64,000 nt of DNA. Source: Neelides folsomi (lineage: Eukaryota > Arthropoda > Collembola > Neelipleona > Neelidae). The DNA is taken from contig JAQGBZ010000200.1 of NCBI GenBank assembly GCA_034687125.1, positions 51,559 to 115,558 on the forward strand. Reading direction: 5' to 3'. The notes under the pieces were generated by a model. It did no database searches. It was given only the letters and a program-made list of their open reading frames with translations, and was not told where the DNA came from. The translations under genes and the position numbers were made by a program. Shown piece by piece: positions 30,601 to 43,394 of this stretch. How positions within the stretch are numbered: the first letter of the stretch is position 1; each line of letters starts with the position of its first letter.

Positions 30601-33600
30601 TCAGACAAGAATTATTTAAAGGGATGTAAGAGGAAAGTGTTCTTTACAAATTTTGACGTGGAAGTAAAAGTTTGTTTGGGATTTATAAAGATTAAGTCCA
30701 ATTGGTCTATTATTATGTCAATAGCCTATATGCAGTTGAATGACTTCCCCGTTGCCTCAAATATTGCAAAAAAATGAATCTCCCTTCCTTTCATTAAGCA
30801 TTTATTGGTGAACCTCGTATCGTGGAGTCTCTGGAATGTTTCTTTATGTTTGTTGACGCACATTTGTCTCCTTCCTCAGGCGTGAAGTTGTTCTCACGCA
30901 GAATGTGTGTTCGTAAACATGTAATTTGAGGTTCTGGTGATCTTCGTAACTTATCCCTTCTTTGAATTTCACCATGAATGATTTGATTACTTTTAGTAAT
31001 ATGAAAGAAGATTGGGATCTATTTTCTCCTTTTGTACAAACGCATAATTTTGTAATTATTTTTCTTTTAGAATAAATCGCTCCTTGTCGACTCGACACCT
31101 GAAACAGAATACTCAACGAAAAAGAATTTTTCGCTAAAGAGACACGAAAATGTGTCTAATGGATTGGAGAATCGGAGCAGTGAAGATGAAATAGACGGCG
31201 AAGACACCGTGGCGAATCTATTCGTCCGGGAATGCCTCAAGACATACTCAACTCCATTCCTTGAACTCGTCACTTCTCCAGGGGAGACTAATGGCGAGAA
31301 GTCATTTGTGTCAAATTCCTCCACAATTGGATCATTTGTATCCCTCAGTCCGCCAACCAAAGCTCCAGATTGGTTCTGGACCTCTTGGAACCACAGTCAT
31401 GGAATAAATCTCGATGAAGCCGGAATTGCCCTTGAAGGCCGAGTTGTCGTTGTTCGGAATGGGGACGAATTAGGAGAACGTTTCGTCCAAGTGAAATGGG
31501 ACTCGATCGAGGAACGGTTCTTATTTATTGCATGGGAAGCGGAGGCAGGGCGGGAATGCCTTTTGAAAATTGACCTTTGTGATGTCGACCCCGTCTGGCA
31601 CGGAGACGAGAACAAGCTAACACTTGAAGATGGAATTGTTTTGGAAAGTGAAACAAAGCGAGGCTTCCTCAAAGAACTTTTTACAATTTGCTCCGAATTG
31701 GGTTGCTATGAAAGGTCAGGAGCCCTCGCCGCCTCGCAGAATGTTGATAGAGTCAATCAAGTGGTTGAGCTCTTTCAACGAATCGCCGTAAGTTTTTTGA
31801 CAATCCAATTTAATTTATTGTTACATTATTACTACATGTTTTTCCTTTTCCAACTTTCAATCGAAAAGCTCAGTGGGGACGAACAGAAAGTTTTAAGTCA
31901 GAATGAGCGATTAACTAGATTGTTTAATGGAGATTCCACGATGTCAATCCTAGTTAAGAAACTACTTTGTAGTTCCACTGAATTGAATGGAAGGGAAATA
32001 TTACTAGTTTTTGCTAGAAATTTTTTATTTAATCAATTACTAACTAATTGTAATTTTTATATCTCTTTGTTCTATAGCTTCAAACTTGTTATCGTTGAGT
32101 TCATAAAGACCCTCTTCTCTATGTCATTGTTAATTAGTGGGACAGGCGGACAAATCTTTAACGTACTAAGTTCTTAGTATTTTCTTTTCTCATCCTAATA
32201 AGGGACATTGATGACAGAAGAAGATGAATCGCAATTAAAGGAAAGAAAGACAGGATAATTTCACTTTTATTATAGATCTTCTTATCTGACCATCTTTAGT
32301 GCATTTAGTTCACTCATTCTTAACTTTATTGCCCATCAAGGGTGTGCAAATGGACTTGATTAAGTTGATCTTGCTCAATCGGTATTTGTAATTAATAGGC
32401 AGAATAGAGATCATTGAGATTAATGTGAGGTGTCTGATATTGAAAAGGATGGGAATGACAAGTTGGCTTGAGTCCATAAATGCCATAATATTCACTCATT
32501 GACTTTGATGGCTTAGGCGGAGCTGAGCATTGACAAGTGTAAGGTTGATGGACGTGGAAACGGCGGGAGAGTGAAGATCATTCCAATGCTTCTCAATCTT
32601 CGTTTCGAGTCTCTTGAATTCAGATTGAAGACGGAAACCGGTGCTCCCGTTGAGCCATATTACGCGAAAGTGGCCTTATTCGATGTGAAGAACAGCAGGA
32701 AGATCTCAGAAGATTTCAACCTTACTGTGGATCTTAATGGAAAACTGAATGGGAATATTAATGTAAGAACCTTTAAAGTTTAAACTATTTTATTTCGTGT
32801 TAAATTTTTATTTTTTATTTTTAAATAATATTTAATAATGTTTAAACCGATTTAAGTGGCATGTCGGAAAAATACCATTTTGTGTGATATATGAGACCTT
32901 TGTGTGGTAATACCTGTAAACCAATTTAACCATTTTTAAAAAGGTTGTAAAACTTGATTTAATAGTGAAACCATTAAATCACCTCATAAGTAATAACAGT
33001 AATTGCAGGCTCTTAAAGACTTAAGATTACTCCCAGCCCACCTTGTTCAAAGGGGACGATTCCGGCCACGTAATTGTGGACGTGGTTTTGTAATTTATGC
33101 GTCTTCTTGGGAGTCGGCACTTCTTCCTTTAATGAATGATTTTGATCGTAGGGTCTGTTCCGGGTGAGTGAAGTGAACGACGGAATCTACGCTGTGATTC
33201 GTGTTGAGAAAACTCTTTCAGCCGCCGACAGTGACGCGTATTTCCGAGTGAACCCTGAAGGGAAGAATGGGACACGGTTGGGGAAGAATGTGGCAGGCTC
33301 GCCTCTGTACTCCGAGTCACAACGGTAGGTTTTATTGCACACATACCTATGTACCTATTTGTATGTACACTCCACCCAAAGGGTTTATATTCAGTTTCTC
33401 ATATCACCGTCGTTTTTCCCTTCTCATTACACCCAGGAGGGATTATTAAGAACACATTAGATTTCAATACAAAAGGCCCCACTCACAATTTAACGTCCAT
33501 TCATTCATGAAGTGCCCGTTAAATAAGAATTGGAATGAGGGAAACTGTCGAGCCTTTTTCTTCATTTTTCTTCCCTCTCATTCTCTATTTTTTTGAGAGA

Positions 33601-36600
33601 TGAGAAAATGGACGAATTCAAATCTTCATGTTTCTCTTCTTGTTAGCCTTCAAATAACAAATGTCTTTTTGACTCTTTGGCACTTCAATGGAGGAAAGAA
33701 TGAGGATTTAAGAGAGAAGAGAAAAGTTGATATTTAGGAATTATGCTTTCTCACGCCAGAACAATGGGAAGACTCGCATATTGTTGGATTCACAAGTTCT
33801 TTGTCAATGTTTAGCTCCTTAAGCTTCCTTTGGCATTCTCTAAGCTCATTGGATTTTATATTTAGATTAACCCATTTCTATCCCGTGGGAATTATTACGG
33901 TTCCTATTATTTAAAATCCGAGGAATTTTGTAAGGTCCAATTAGCAGTCATTAAGAAATTAGTTATAATACAATAAAAGGATTAAAACTCTTTAGATTTG
34001 AGTCATCACATCTCTTTATCTTTTATTTCATTTATCTATTTGTATGTCTTTTTAGTAGTTATTATAAATGTAGTGTTAGTGTTTATAAAGTTAATTACAA
34101 GAGTATCAGCTTACAATCAGTCAAATGGATGAATGGAATTCTTCATGGTTAAATACTTAACTGTTGTTTAATTTTTTAAATTGAGAGAATTCTAATATCA
34201 GTACCTAATAAGACCAATAATTTAAAAATTATTTTAGGTATCGAATGCCATTATGTTGGACAGCGAAACCATTATTTAAAAAGCGTTCGGATATCGGAGA
34301 CCTTGTTTTGGATTTCGAGACTCCGTTTACTCCATTTTACAAACATGAAAAGACAACTGACGAAGATTTATTACGGATCCTCTCGGAGCTCAAGAAGCCA
34401 GACAAGGTTTCAAAACTCACATCACTCCCTGGATCTGTTCATGTAGTTCTTGAGGCTTTAAAACAAGAGGTCGAGATCCGGTCGCACAGGCCATCCCTAA
34501 CTACCACCATCGAGTTCCCTTCTCATTCTGTCGAGAACTTCTCACGTTTTGTCCATCTTCTCTACGTCTACCCGATGGCTCTCAACTTGAGCGCCGTAGG
34601 TGGGAAGGTGCGGGCGAGAAACATTTTATGCCGTGTGTTCCTCCGGTCAGAAGATGACATCGAAGCGGCGCCTCTTGACTCCAACTTACCTCATGGCCTC
34701 ATGGGAACTTTTGTTCTTCACCATCGTTCAAGCCCTGAATGGTATAGCGAGATTAAACTTCAACTTCCAGTCGCCCTTGACCCGCGTCTTCATCTCTTAT
34801 TCCAATTCTGCCACATTTCTTGCTCGTTTGAGAAACCGAATAAGAGCAAGCAAGTGGAGAACGTCGTTGGCTACGCCTGGACACCGTTGCTTAATAAGTT
34901 CCGGTTCATTGGTGGAGAACATCTTCTCCCCGTGGCTGCCTCGCTTCCTTCCGGCTACTTACAAATTCAACCCCTTGGGCTCGGGAAAGGCGTAAGTTGT
35001 TCTCAATTGAACTTCAAGATTAATCTCATGCTTACTTACCTGCAATCTTACCATTGCATGTTCATATCATGTACATCTGCAATAATAATTCACAATGCAG
35101 TATAATTATTAATCATATTTTTACAATCTTTTGTAATTAACTTTTATTAATATTGTATATAACTACATTTAAACCTAATTTTATTTAGATAATATAGAAA
35201 TTATTAATGGATTTCACATTTAAAATTGGCAAACATCTGCAATACGTTTATCCGCTTAGATTTATATGTTTATATCTGCAATAGATTTACGTAAGTATAT
35301 TGCAAATCTGATAGGGACAAAAACATGTGAAGCTCATAGTGAAACATAAATAAGCCTTTTCATCTTCCTCATTACTTCAATACATATTGTTCGCAACCAA
35401 AGGAGGGGTTTTCCTGGTTTTCATCCACTTTATTTCTGCATTCTTCAACCAATGTAATTATTATAGGAAGTCATGCGTTTACAATTTAATGAGATTGGAA
35501 TACGAACCGTAACGCTAACAAGTAACAATCATTTACCATATTTTCAATCTTTTACACTCGTTTAATCTCGGACGTTATTTTCTGCTTTACTTCTTCACAC
35601 TTTGGCTAATAAGCCAAGAAAAAGATTCACTTCCTGAGATTCCTTTTCTCCACCAAAACGAAACTAAACATCAGCAAGGTTTCTTCACTTGCCAATCTGC
35701 GCCTCTTGGAACTTTTCACTTATGGGATTAAAGGATTAAAAGATTTTTTGCAATACCTACTATCTATAGTACATAAGAACATTTCCTTTCCTTTTCGATG
35801 CTTCTGCTTTTTTGCATTACAACGGTTTTTATTGGTCTACTTCTAATCTATCACACTTAATAATGGTAATGAAGAAAACTATTATTCACGCTATTCATTT
35901 ATGCATGGAAAGAAAGAGACTGGAATCTCCTTGATTGTTGATTTGGCACTTGTCAAATATTTAGGACACACCTTGTTCATTTATCTCATTCACAATGTTT
36001 CGAATTTTTATATTTTTTCTCAATGAAAACGCTTTGTTGTAATTATGAGAATTGAGAATGGCTGGTGATAGCTGTTAATTAGCCTATTTAAATATTGAAT
36101 ATAAAAAATTTTAAGTTTAATGCTGAATCTTTGATATGCCTGTGTTGCTAATTATAAGACAACTTTTGATGAGATAAAAAAACTCAATGCACAACAATAA
36201 TGCACCTGTGATATGAATGATGACCTTTTACGTTTTTAAGTTTTTTTGATGTCTGTTGTTAATTACTGATCACAAAACTTTTTAATTGCGAAACATAGAA
36301 GAATTAATCAGAATCCAATATTCCTTTCATCAATGAATCAGTGTCAACAAATATCCTCTTGTATTTCTAACATTTAATTTGAGCTTATGGATTGTACCTT
36401 TGAACTTCATTAATTTAGAAATGTGTGAAGTTTGATGATGAATTTGGTGAAGAAATGTCTCCGAGTGAAGGAACTCCTCAGTTACTTCAATTTACTCGTA
36501 ATCGTAAACGTCTTGTAAAGAGAGAGGCAAGTTTTGATTTTCATTTCTGCTCGAATTATGTTTTGCCTTTTTAAGCCATGTGTGCGAAATTTGTCAAAAT

Positions 36601-39600
36601 ATTTGCATCGATTGTCTCAGGCTGACCTTACCACTACTGATTCAACTCACAGGGAATGGGAAGTGAGAAATTTGTGCCAGCGAATGTTTATCGACATGCT
36701 GTAAATAATAATTTGCACTTTATAACGCGATGACCAATCTCGGATCATGTGTGCTCGTTTGAAACAGCTTGGCTTTTGCTATTGGTAATTAACGTAACTG
36801 TTGAGATGATGGCTCTATGCTCTTAAAAATCGATCCAACAATTTCATATATTGAGCGAGAACCTGACGAGGGTGCAATTAATATTTGTAGTATTCCGGCC
36901 CTGACATAAACTGGTTGGACAAGTGCACTCTCTCCGTGAAGCTCCACTTGGTTTCTACCGTATGGACGAGATGTGGGTCACTGGGAGCCTTCTTTGCCCA
37001 TGCTGAGAAGGTGGCCTTTAAGGGACGAGAACCTTCCTCTGCCCGATTCCACTGCGATGATGAAAATCTAATCAAAGCCATCCGGGCCCTTGAGACCATT
37101 GACCTCGCGACACTCCGAGACTTCTTTCCGACCCTTGCCAATCAACTCTGCACTGTTGCGGCCATTTCGAAGGTAGTGGCTGCAGCGGCGTTCAAGTTTT
37201 TCATTGCTGCCTTTCATAACCTTGTTGAAGCTCAACTCGAGTCGATTATTGAAGATTATTCTCGACTTCGGTTCCTCTCTGGAATTCCTGAAGGAAATAA
37301 TAATGCGGCCAAACATCCATTTTGTAAGAATTGTTTTAATTGTTAGATTGACTTCAACTATAATGCAACTAATGTAAATTAAACTTTGTGTACCTATTAT
37401 TAAATTTAATTTTTTAATCATTTTTTCAGTGGCGGAAATATTTGTTGATTCATGGATCGATTTATTTGAGACTGGTGATGGAGCTACAATTGCATCTTCA
37501 TTGGAATATTCTCATCATTTCTTTCGACTCATCCTCAAATCAATCGCAGTTCAAGGGTTTAAATTCCAACTTACACAAAATCCTGAAGATTGGAAAGTTG
37601 TTAAACTCATTCAGCTCTTTACAACTGAGCTGGTCCAAAGGTGCCAATCGGATCATCGATTGTCCGAGAATGGGAATAAGAATCTCATAGAATTTTTGTC
37701 CGGTGCTCTCTCTGTCATCACTGAACGTCATGTTATGTTCTCTGCCATTAATTCTTACTTGGCTTGTTTTGGCCCTGGAGATTCTCACAAAGTGCAGGCG
37801 TTTAAATTTTCCCTGCTTCAGAGCTTAGTGGAACATCCTCTTTTCCTGGATCTGAATGGTTCTTCCGGAGATGATGAAACAACAAGATTGGATAACGTTG
37901 TTTGGAGCAAACGTCATTTCCTTGCTGCAACAGTTATGAAACAATCGAGAAGTGGTTTAGGTGAAGTTTCCAATGTCAGGACTCTCGCCCTTAAGCCGAT
38001 CATGTCCGGGCTTCAACTCCACGAAGATAAAAACTCCAGCGTGTCAATGTGGACTCCATGGCTTCGAGTTGTATGCGATAACTTGCATAGGATCTCGAGT
38101 GCTTCGCTCAAAACTCTCGGATCATCCCGTTGCTCTTCCGTCTCCACGGTTCTTTCAGCCACGTCAAGCACATTGGTTCAAGTAGCCCTCAATAAGAGCT
38201 ACAGTGAGAGGGGAAGTGAAGTTAATGGTCATCATGAGTCGTCAAGAGCATCGTTGAGCCATTTGAATGGAATAACTCCAAGTATGAGCCACAACAGTAG
38301 CATGACAAATATCAACAATGTTGGGAAACCGCATGCTGGAGAGAGAATGAGTCTTGATAGAATGAGCATCAGTAGTAATTGCGATTACTTGGATGCGATT
38401 TCTGCTATAAAAACTTCAAATCCTGCGGCTTCCACAGCCCCTTCTGTGGGTTCTGGCTCTGAGACCATTGTTAATGAAGAAGGTTCTAATAATGGATCTG
38501 GGTGAGTGGAGAAATTTAATACATTTTTTAAATTTCTTATACAAATTACTAAAATGTAGTAAATGTAAATTACTGATTAATTTATGTATTTAGGGAGGGT
38601 GGGAGCATTGTTCGAGAATCTAGTGAAGTGAGTGATGAAGATGGAGTCAATAAGAACCACGATGGAGGTGGAGATAAAAGCAATGTTGTTCTTCGACGAT
38701 ATGATAAACTCAATGACGTTGAAACGAGTCAACTCCTTGTGAGTGGGCTTTATCTCCTTAAGCGTTTGGGTCGAGAGGGTTTGAAAGGGTTTTGGGCTCG
38801 GAGTGGAGGCCCCGAGCGAGCGGCGCTTCTTCAGATGCTTCATGTCGCTGCGGCTCATTTCACGAACGCCAAGAAAAACTCGACAATTACGAGAAAAAAG
38901 GTTTGTTTCGTCCCTCTTAATGCCTACCATTACGATACTAATTGAATAAAGTAATAAAATGAGGCTTTGAATCATTTCCTGAGTTTTTCTTATCTAATTT
39001 TTTCTATGCTGAAATACAATATTATATATTATATTTAATGCCTTTAAGCATATGGAATCTTTCTACTTACTAGGTATATTCTATATTGAGTAATATTAAG
39101 GAAAAAATGTAATAATTAAATACGCATGGCTTGCGATATCATGTATAAATGTATCTATTTCATTAAAGACACATGATTGTTTCATTTTAAATTCGTATTT
39201 ATTTTTATTGATTCGTAAAAAATTCGTAAAAACTTTTTTTCATTTAAAATGCACAAGTCAAATCAAAGACATTCATTAGAAAATCTTCCTGTCAGTTTTG
39301 CTAGTCCAAAATTTCAAAAAAATATGAAGACTCGAACTAAAAATAAAGTATTATCTGTCTTTAATTTTAATGGGGGGGGGGGGGTAAAAGAATTCATTAA
39401 TTTATTTTGTTTTATTTCATACAGGTTGTCGGAATTCTCGTTCCACCTACAATGCCTCCAAGTCCGAGATCTTCATTAATGCCAAATAAGAAATGGTCTT
39501 CACTCCCTTCGAAAACTTCCGATGTTGGAGAGTCCGTAGAATTAAAAGGAAAATCAAAAGGAGGAATTTGTGAAGTGGCTGAAGATTGGAAAGCTTTAAG

Positions 39601-42207
39601 CACAGAGGCTACTTTCATCTGCCTTGATAGTCTTTCAAGTCTCTGTATTGCATGCAAAGGGGAGAATAATGAATTAAGGGATGTAATTCGAACCACGCTG
39701 GACGTGGCAAAGACATCAGAAGATACACGAGCTATGCTCGGAGCTCTGGAGAATCTCAGCACAGTCGAAGAATTACCAAATATTGTGTTCGCCAAAGGTT
39801 AAATTTCATTTTGAATTCTGAATTAATTTAAAATTAAACTTTTGAATTAAATAATGATTTTTTGTTTTGTTAACAGGAAATGAAGATTTGAGTCATCAAT
39901 TATTCTGTGAATTATTGAATGGGTTTGGAACTTCATATCTCATCAATACTTGTGTAGGAATTTTGAGTAAATTGTTTGGAAATAACAAGAGCCGAACAAC
40001 TTCTCAAAGTCTTCTTGCTATTTCTTCACTCACTCTTTCCCCGGTGCTCCTTCATAATTTCCGAAAAGCGCTGGCGCTGCTGGAACAAAAATTGAGTGTA
40101 AATGAAAGATCGTCTTTCGTTCTTGGGATAACTGAGAAAATCTCTTTCATTGATGTCAATGAGTTCGAACCAAAGAAAGATAAAAATATTCGATTAAGCC
40201 CGTCTTACAACAGTATGAGAACTATTACTTCCGATGGGATTCTCAGAGAGAGAAATGCAAATTGTTTGCCATCGCGTTTGGCTACGATTATAAATTCAAT
40301 CTGGATCCTCAAATCTTGTCAAAATGAATATCGAGTTACAGAAATGTATCTTAAGTTAGCAAATTCTTATTCCCATTTTGCTCGTGCGAGACTTCGTATT
40401 GATGCTTTTGACTCACTCAAAAGTGAACATCTTAACAGAAAACGATACACTGAAGCTCTTCTTTGTGAACTTCACGTTGCTGCAAGACTGGCCAGAAATA
40501 CTACCACCAATGAGGTATATATAAAATTTTATATTTTATTATACATTTACTTCAGTGTGTACTTTCACAAAATATACTAGTACAAAAAGTCAATGTGAAT
40601 TCGCGATTAATAATTTTTATTTTTAATAGGTAAAGAAAATTATGTTGGGAATTTCCAAGAATCTCAATCGTGAATTCGAAGACATTCGTGATGATGAAGA
40701 AGAAGAGGACGCGACTGAAGAGTTAATTCAAAGATTAGAAGATTGTGTCACTTATTGCGAAAAGGCAGAAAGATATGAATTAATGCTTGAGGTATGACAT
40801 TTAACTTTGAATTGAATTTGGATGAAATTATAACATTACCATTTATCAAGTTGTATCAATCTATGCATTTATTTTCAGGTGTATCGGATTTTAGTGGACA
40901 TTCAGGAATCACTTTCTGACTACGCATCATTGGAACATTCTTACAAACAGATGTCAAGGGCCTGTGGACTTATTCAAAATAAAAGAGAACGATTTTTGGG
41001 AACTTATTATCGCGTCGCTCTCTATTTCCCAAGGAAAAATGCCGAAACGAGAACAATCAAAGTTTATGTTTACAAAGAGCCGAATGTCACTTCACTTAAC
41101 GAAGTTTGTAGTAAAGTGGAAGCGGCCGAGTCTGCTTTAATTATCTCTGGAGATGTTGACACACTTCCAGATGACGATCGTGTTTATGCAACAATAACAC
41201 ATGTGAGTCCAATGGCAAGTGAAAGCCCTAGAAGAAAACTTTGGTCGGAAGAGTTTAGGAAACATCAAAATGTTATGAAATTCACGTATGATACTCCATT
41301 TGCTCTCAAATCACACGATAAGATCAGTGTGGATAATAAGGCTGCGGTTAATCAACAATGGAAACGAAGAAGCACAATTACAAGTAATATGATACCAATA
41401 CTAACAATAAGACATACAGATTTGTATGTAGCAAGCTAAAGAACTATTTGAAATAAATATTCATAATTATTATATTGATGATATTTATTTTTTGAATAGC
41501 TGAATTTTCGTTCCCTGCTGTTGTTGCGAGATTGAAGGTAATTCATTCTGAAGAGGAAGATCTTAGCCCCATTGTGGTCGCAATTGATGACATGCAGAGA
41601 AGAGTTATTGAATTGAGATCGGAACTTCATTCAATGGACTTAAAACGAATTCAGTTGAGACTTCAAGGATCCGTTTCTGTTCAAGTAGGAAAAATACAAC
41701 ATTAAATATCAAACCCCTATACTGATTTTCCACTGAATCTAATACTATAATCAGTATAGCATACAATTCTATAAAACTACAGATAATAATGTATAATAAT
41801 CTTTTTATCATTTACAGGTCAACCAAGGGCCACTTGCGTATGCGAGAGCGTTTTTAGAAAAAGATAACGAATATTCCTCACAGGAGCTTGAAAGACTAAA
41901 ATCCATTTTCAGGTAATAAATAATGTTTTTACAATTTGTTTTGTTGATAACTCTCTTATATAGACCCATAATTTATCAACGGCTTCAAAAGTTAATATAA
42001 TTTTTTTATTCAATTTTCAGGGATTTCGTTGAATGCTGTGGAGAATTGCTTATTCGAAATGGTCATCTCATTTCTCCCGAACAAGGGGATTATCAAAAGC
42101 AGTTAGAAAGCGATTACAACACTTTATACCAAACTCTTGGACCTTTTCTTGGTCTCCCAGAAGTCCCTCTGAACAGAATGAGTAGAATCTCTGTTTCTTC
42201 CTATTAG
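15618..42207 (+). CDS. Ziz: DOCK-D (zizimin; DOCK9/10/11-type) Rho-family guanine nucleotide exchange factor
   Basis: Predicted CDC42/RAC-type exchange factor, about 2037 aa (human DOCK9 about 2069). Exons: 15618-15719, 31071-31787, 31869-31952 (end uncertain), 32517-32762, 33009-33089, 33152-33324, 34238-34991, 36891-37323, 37430-38501, 38594-38900, 39425-39797, 39877-40514, 40630-40791, 40879-41383, 41500-41684, 41818-41912 and 42021-42207. Exon 1 (RKFARVLGKPGSAAQVRENV) is the diagnostic DOCK9-11 N-terminus, and LFVRECLKTYS follows. A weak PH-like region lies at about 130-270. The membrane-binding DHR1/C2 starts near residue 575 (LYVYPMALNLS..ARNILC) and ends GYLQIQPLGLGKG|YSGPDIN. The catalytic DHR2 covers the C-terminal 430 residues, with RERFLGTYYRVA, VYKEPNVTSLNEV, LSPIVVAIDDM and QGSVSVQVNQGPLAYARAFL. 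That last motif carries the invariant nucleotide-sensor region. The subfamily is assigned from exon 1, SCFGPGDSHK-type helices and the DHR1-DHR2 linker. DOCK-C (DOCK6-8) fits worse. Confidence 0.9.
28510..29049 (+). CDS. Candidate alternative first coding exon of the DOCK-D gene (or first exon of an unknown nested gene)
   Basis: An ATG-initiated open frame of 180 codons that ends in phase 0 at a GTAATT donor (29050), a donor type used in the receptor gene here as well. An in-frame stop lies two codons upstream of the ATG, so it is a first coding exon and not an internal one. The next usable acceptor with coding downstream is DOCK exon 2 at 31071, also phase 0. The protein is low-complexity and Ser/Gly/Asn-rich, with a Ser run around residues 113-122. 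It holds the segment KRKSVSFADLSLVG, which resembles an RVxF docking motif for protein phosphatase 1, and a basic region KAWIRNKLNLNKNGKYSF. I recognise no known family. A PPP1R3-like first exon is an alternative, but no carbohydrate-binding CBM21 exon is visible downstream. Confidence 0.5.
29166..29201. repeat. TG/CA microsatellite
   Basis: About 36 bp of nearly pure (TG)n interrupted by a single TATG, in the intron after the candidate alternative first exon. It is likely polymorphic. Confidence 0.9.
34992..36890 (+). other. DOCK-D intron separating DHR1 from the following domain
   Basis: A 1.9-kb phase-0 intron between GLGKG and YSGPDINWLDK, two halves of a segment that is contiguous in DOCK9-11. 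It is AT-rich. The only coding-like piece inside is the possible cassette exon at 36419. Confidence 0.6.
36419..36526 (+). CDS. Possible symmetric cassette exon of the DOCK-D gene
   Basis: After a TTAATTTAG acceptor there are 36 open codons (KCVKFDDEFGEEMSPSEGTP, then a basic RNRKRLVKRE end) flanked by phase-0 borders on both sides. Inclusion or skipping would therefore both preserve the DOCK frame. The 3' border would be AG|GCAAGT, the consensus GC-type donor; an alternative GT donor (GTAAAG) at 36515 gives 32 codons, also phase 0. The piece falls exactly at the DHR1-linker junction. DOCK9-11 proteins lack this insert, so it may be an optional acidic/basic insert or a chance open frame. Confidence 0.4.
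39372..39384. repeat. G13 homopolymer in a DOCK-D intron
   Basis: Thirteen consecutive G in an otherwise AT-rich intron, 40 bp upstream of the exon at 39425. Length is prone to sequencing and replication error. Confidence 0.9.
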
Positions 42208-43394
42208 GTCCCAACTGAAAGATTCAAATAATTATATTAATTGTTTAAAATAAGACTAACGGACTATTCCAAAAACTGTTGTGTACATATTTGTTGTTTT
42301 TGGCTTAGCCATTGTAAATATTTTATTGATTGATTATAGTAGGTATTAAGAACGAAGCTTGCTTCATTCAAGCCAAAAACATACGATTGATATTTAAAAT
42401 TAACATTACGTTTCGTACAATTTTAGGTACCTCAATTAAATAGATAATTAGCATAGTTATATGCTAGCTGAATGACGTTTTAATGATAATGATTTGTTAC
42501 TGTTACTAGATTTATAAATAATGATTTTATTAATTGTGCGCACATGTAAAACATTAATTTTACTCATCTCTCTATTGTGCTCTTATTCAGTATTAACACT
42601 TTTATTATTCATGTTTTAGATGTGAGATTTATTAGACTAATTTAACACTTGTGTGTGTATAAATAATATAAGTAAATGAATTCTTTATTTAATTTTTAAG
42701 CTAGCTAATTTCAATATTAGTTAATATACATTTCAAACTGCCATTTTAAGTCTATTTTCAAAAGTTAGATTCTGGTATTAATTTAAATTTAAAATATTCA
42801 CAATGGCCGTTCTCTGAACTGAAAAATGAATTTGACTGAAATTGAGAATTTACAATTAGTAATAAAGTTTTAATTATCCTGTGATTGAAATGTCTTCGAC
42901 CACGAAAAGCAATAACATTTTGTACTTTTCTCTACACATGCGAAAAACAATTTTCAAAGTTGAATTCACAAACAATTATGTAGTATCAGTACATCTAATT
43001 TAAACAGGCCTTTATCGTGTGTTCCATTACAAGATTACATCAAAGAACCAAAAGATTGTCTTTTACTGTTTTTAGACTTACTTTAGTAAGTATATAAACT
43101 TTTAACTCTCAAATTGGTAAAATTGTGAACAGGTTAATTTAAAATAAATGAATGAATAACCAATTATAGTTATTTTATTCGTCTCATTAGCATACAAATC
43201 TACATATCTGGAAAACACAATTCAAATGTAAAAACATAGTTACATTCATATTTCAACTTTTGTTTTAAAACTTAAAATTTTGATCCTACTTTCATTACAA
43301 AACATTAGCGGAAACGACAATGTTCTTTGTTTTTCAATTTTGTTGATCCAAAAACATCATTTTATTACCTACCTAATAGGAATACTAAGGTGAA
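42208..43394. other. Intergenic spacer between the DOCK-D and Kv genes
   Basis: Strongly AT-rich, with no open frame or repeat of note. It must include the DOCK 3' UTR and the Kv promoter/5' UTR. It is possible that the Kv gene has further upstream non-coding exons here; an acceptor-like CCTAATAG lies just before the Kv ATG. Confidence 0.45.

Larger units (their letters stand above)
15720..31070 (+). other. 15-kb first intron of the DOCK-D gene
   Basis: No nested gene is recognisable apart from the separate candidate first exon at 28510. The interval is AT-rich with scattered moderate-GC patches (for example about 22900-23050, 24120-24300 and 27840-28200), a T-rich tract near 25150, and a TG microsatellite at 29166. 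Several 60-115-codon open frames occur on both strands, but none has family motifs or splice support. A first intron of this size usually carries enhancers; none can be named from sequence alone. Confidence 0.5.
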
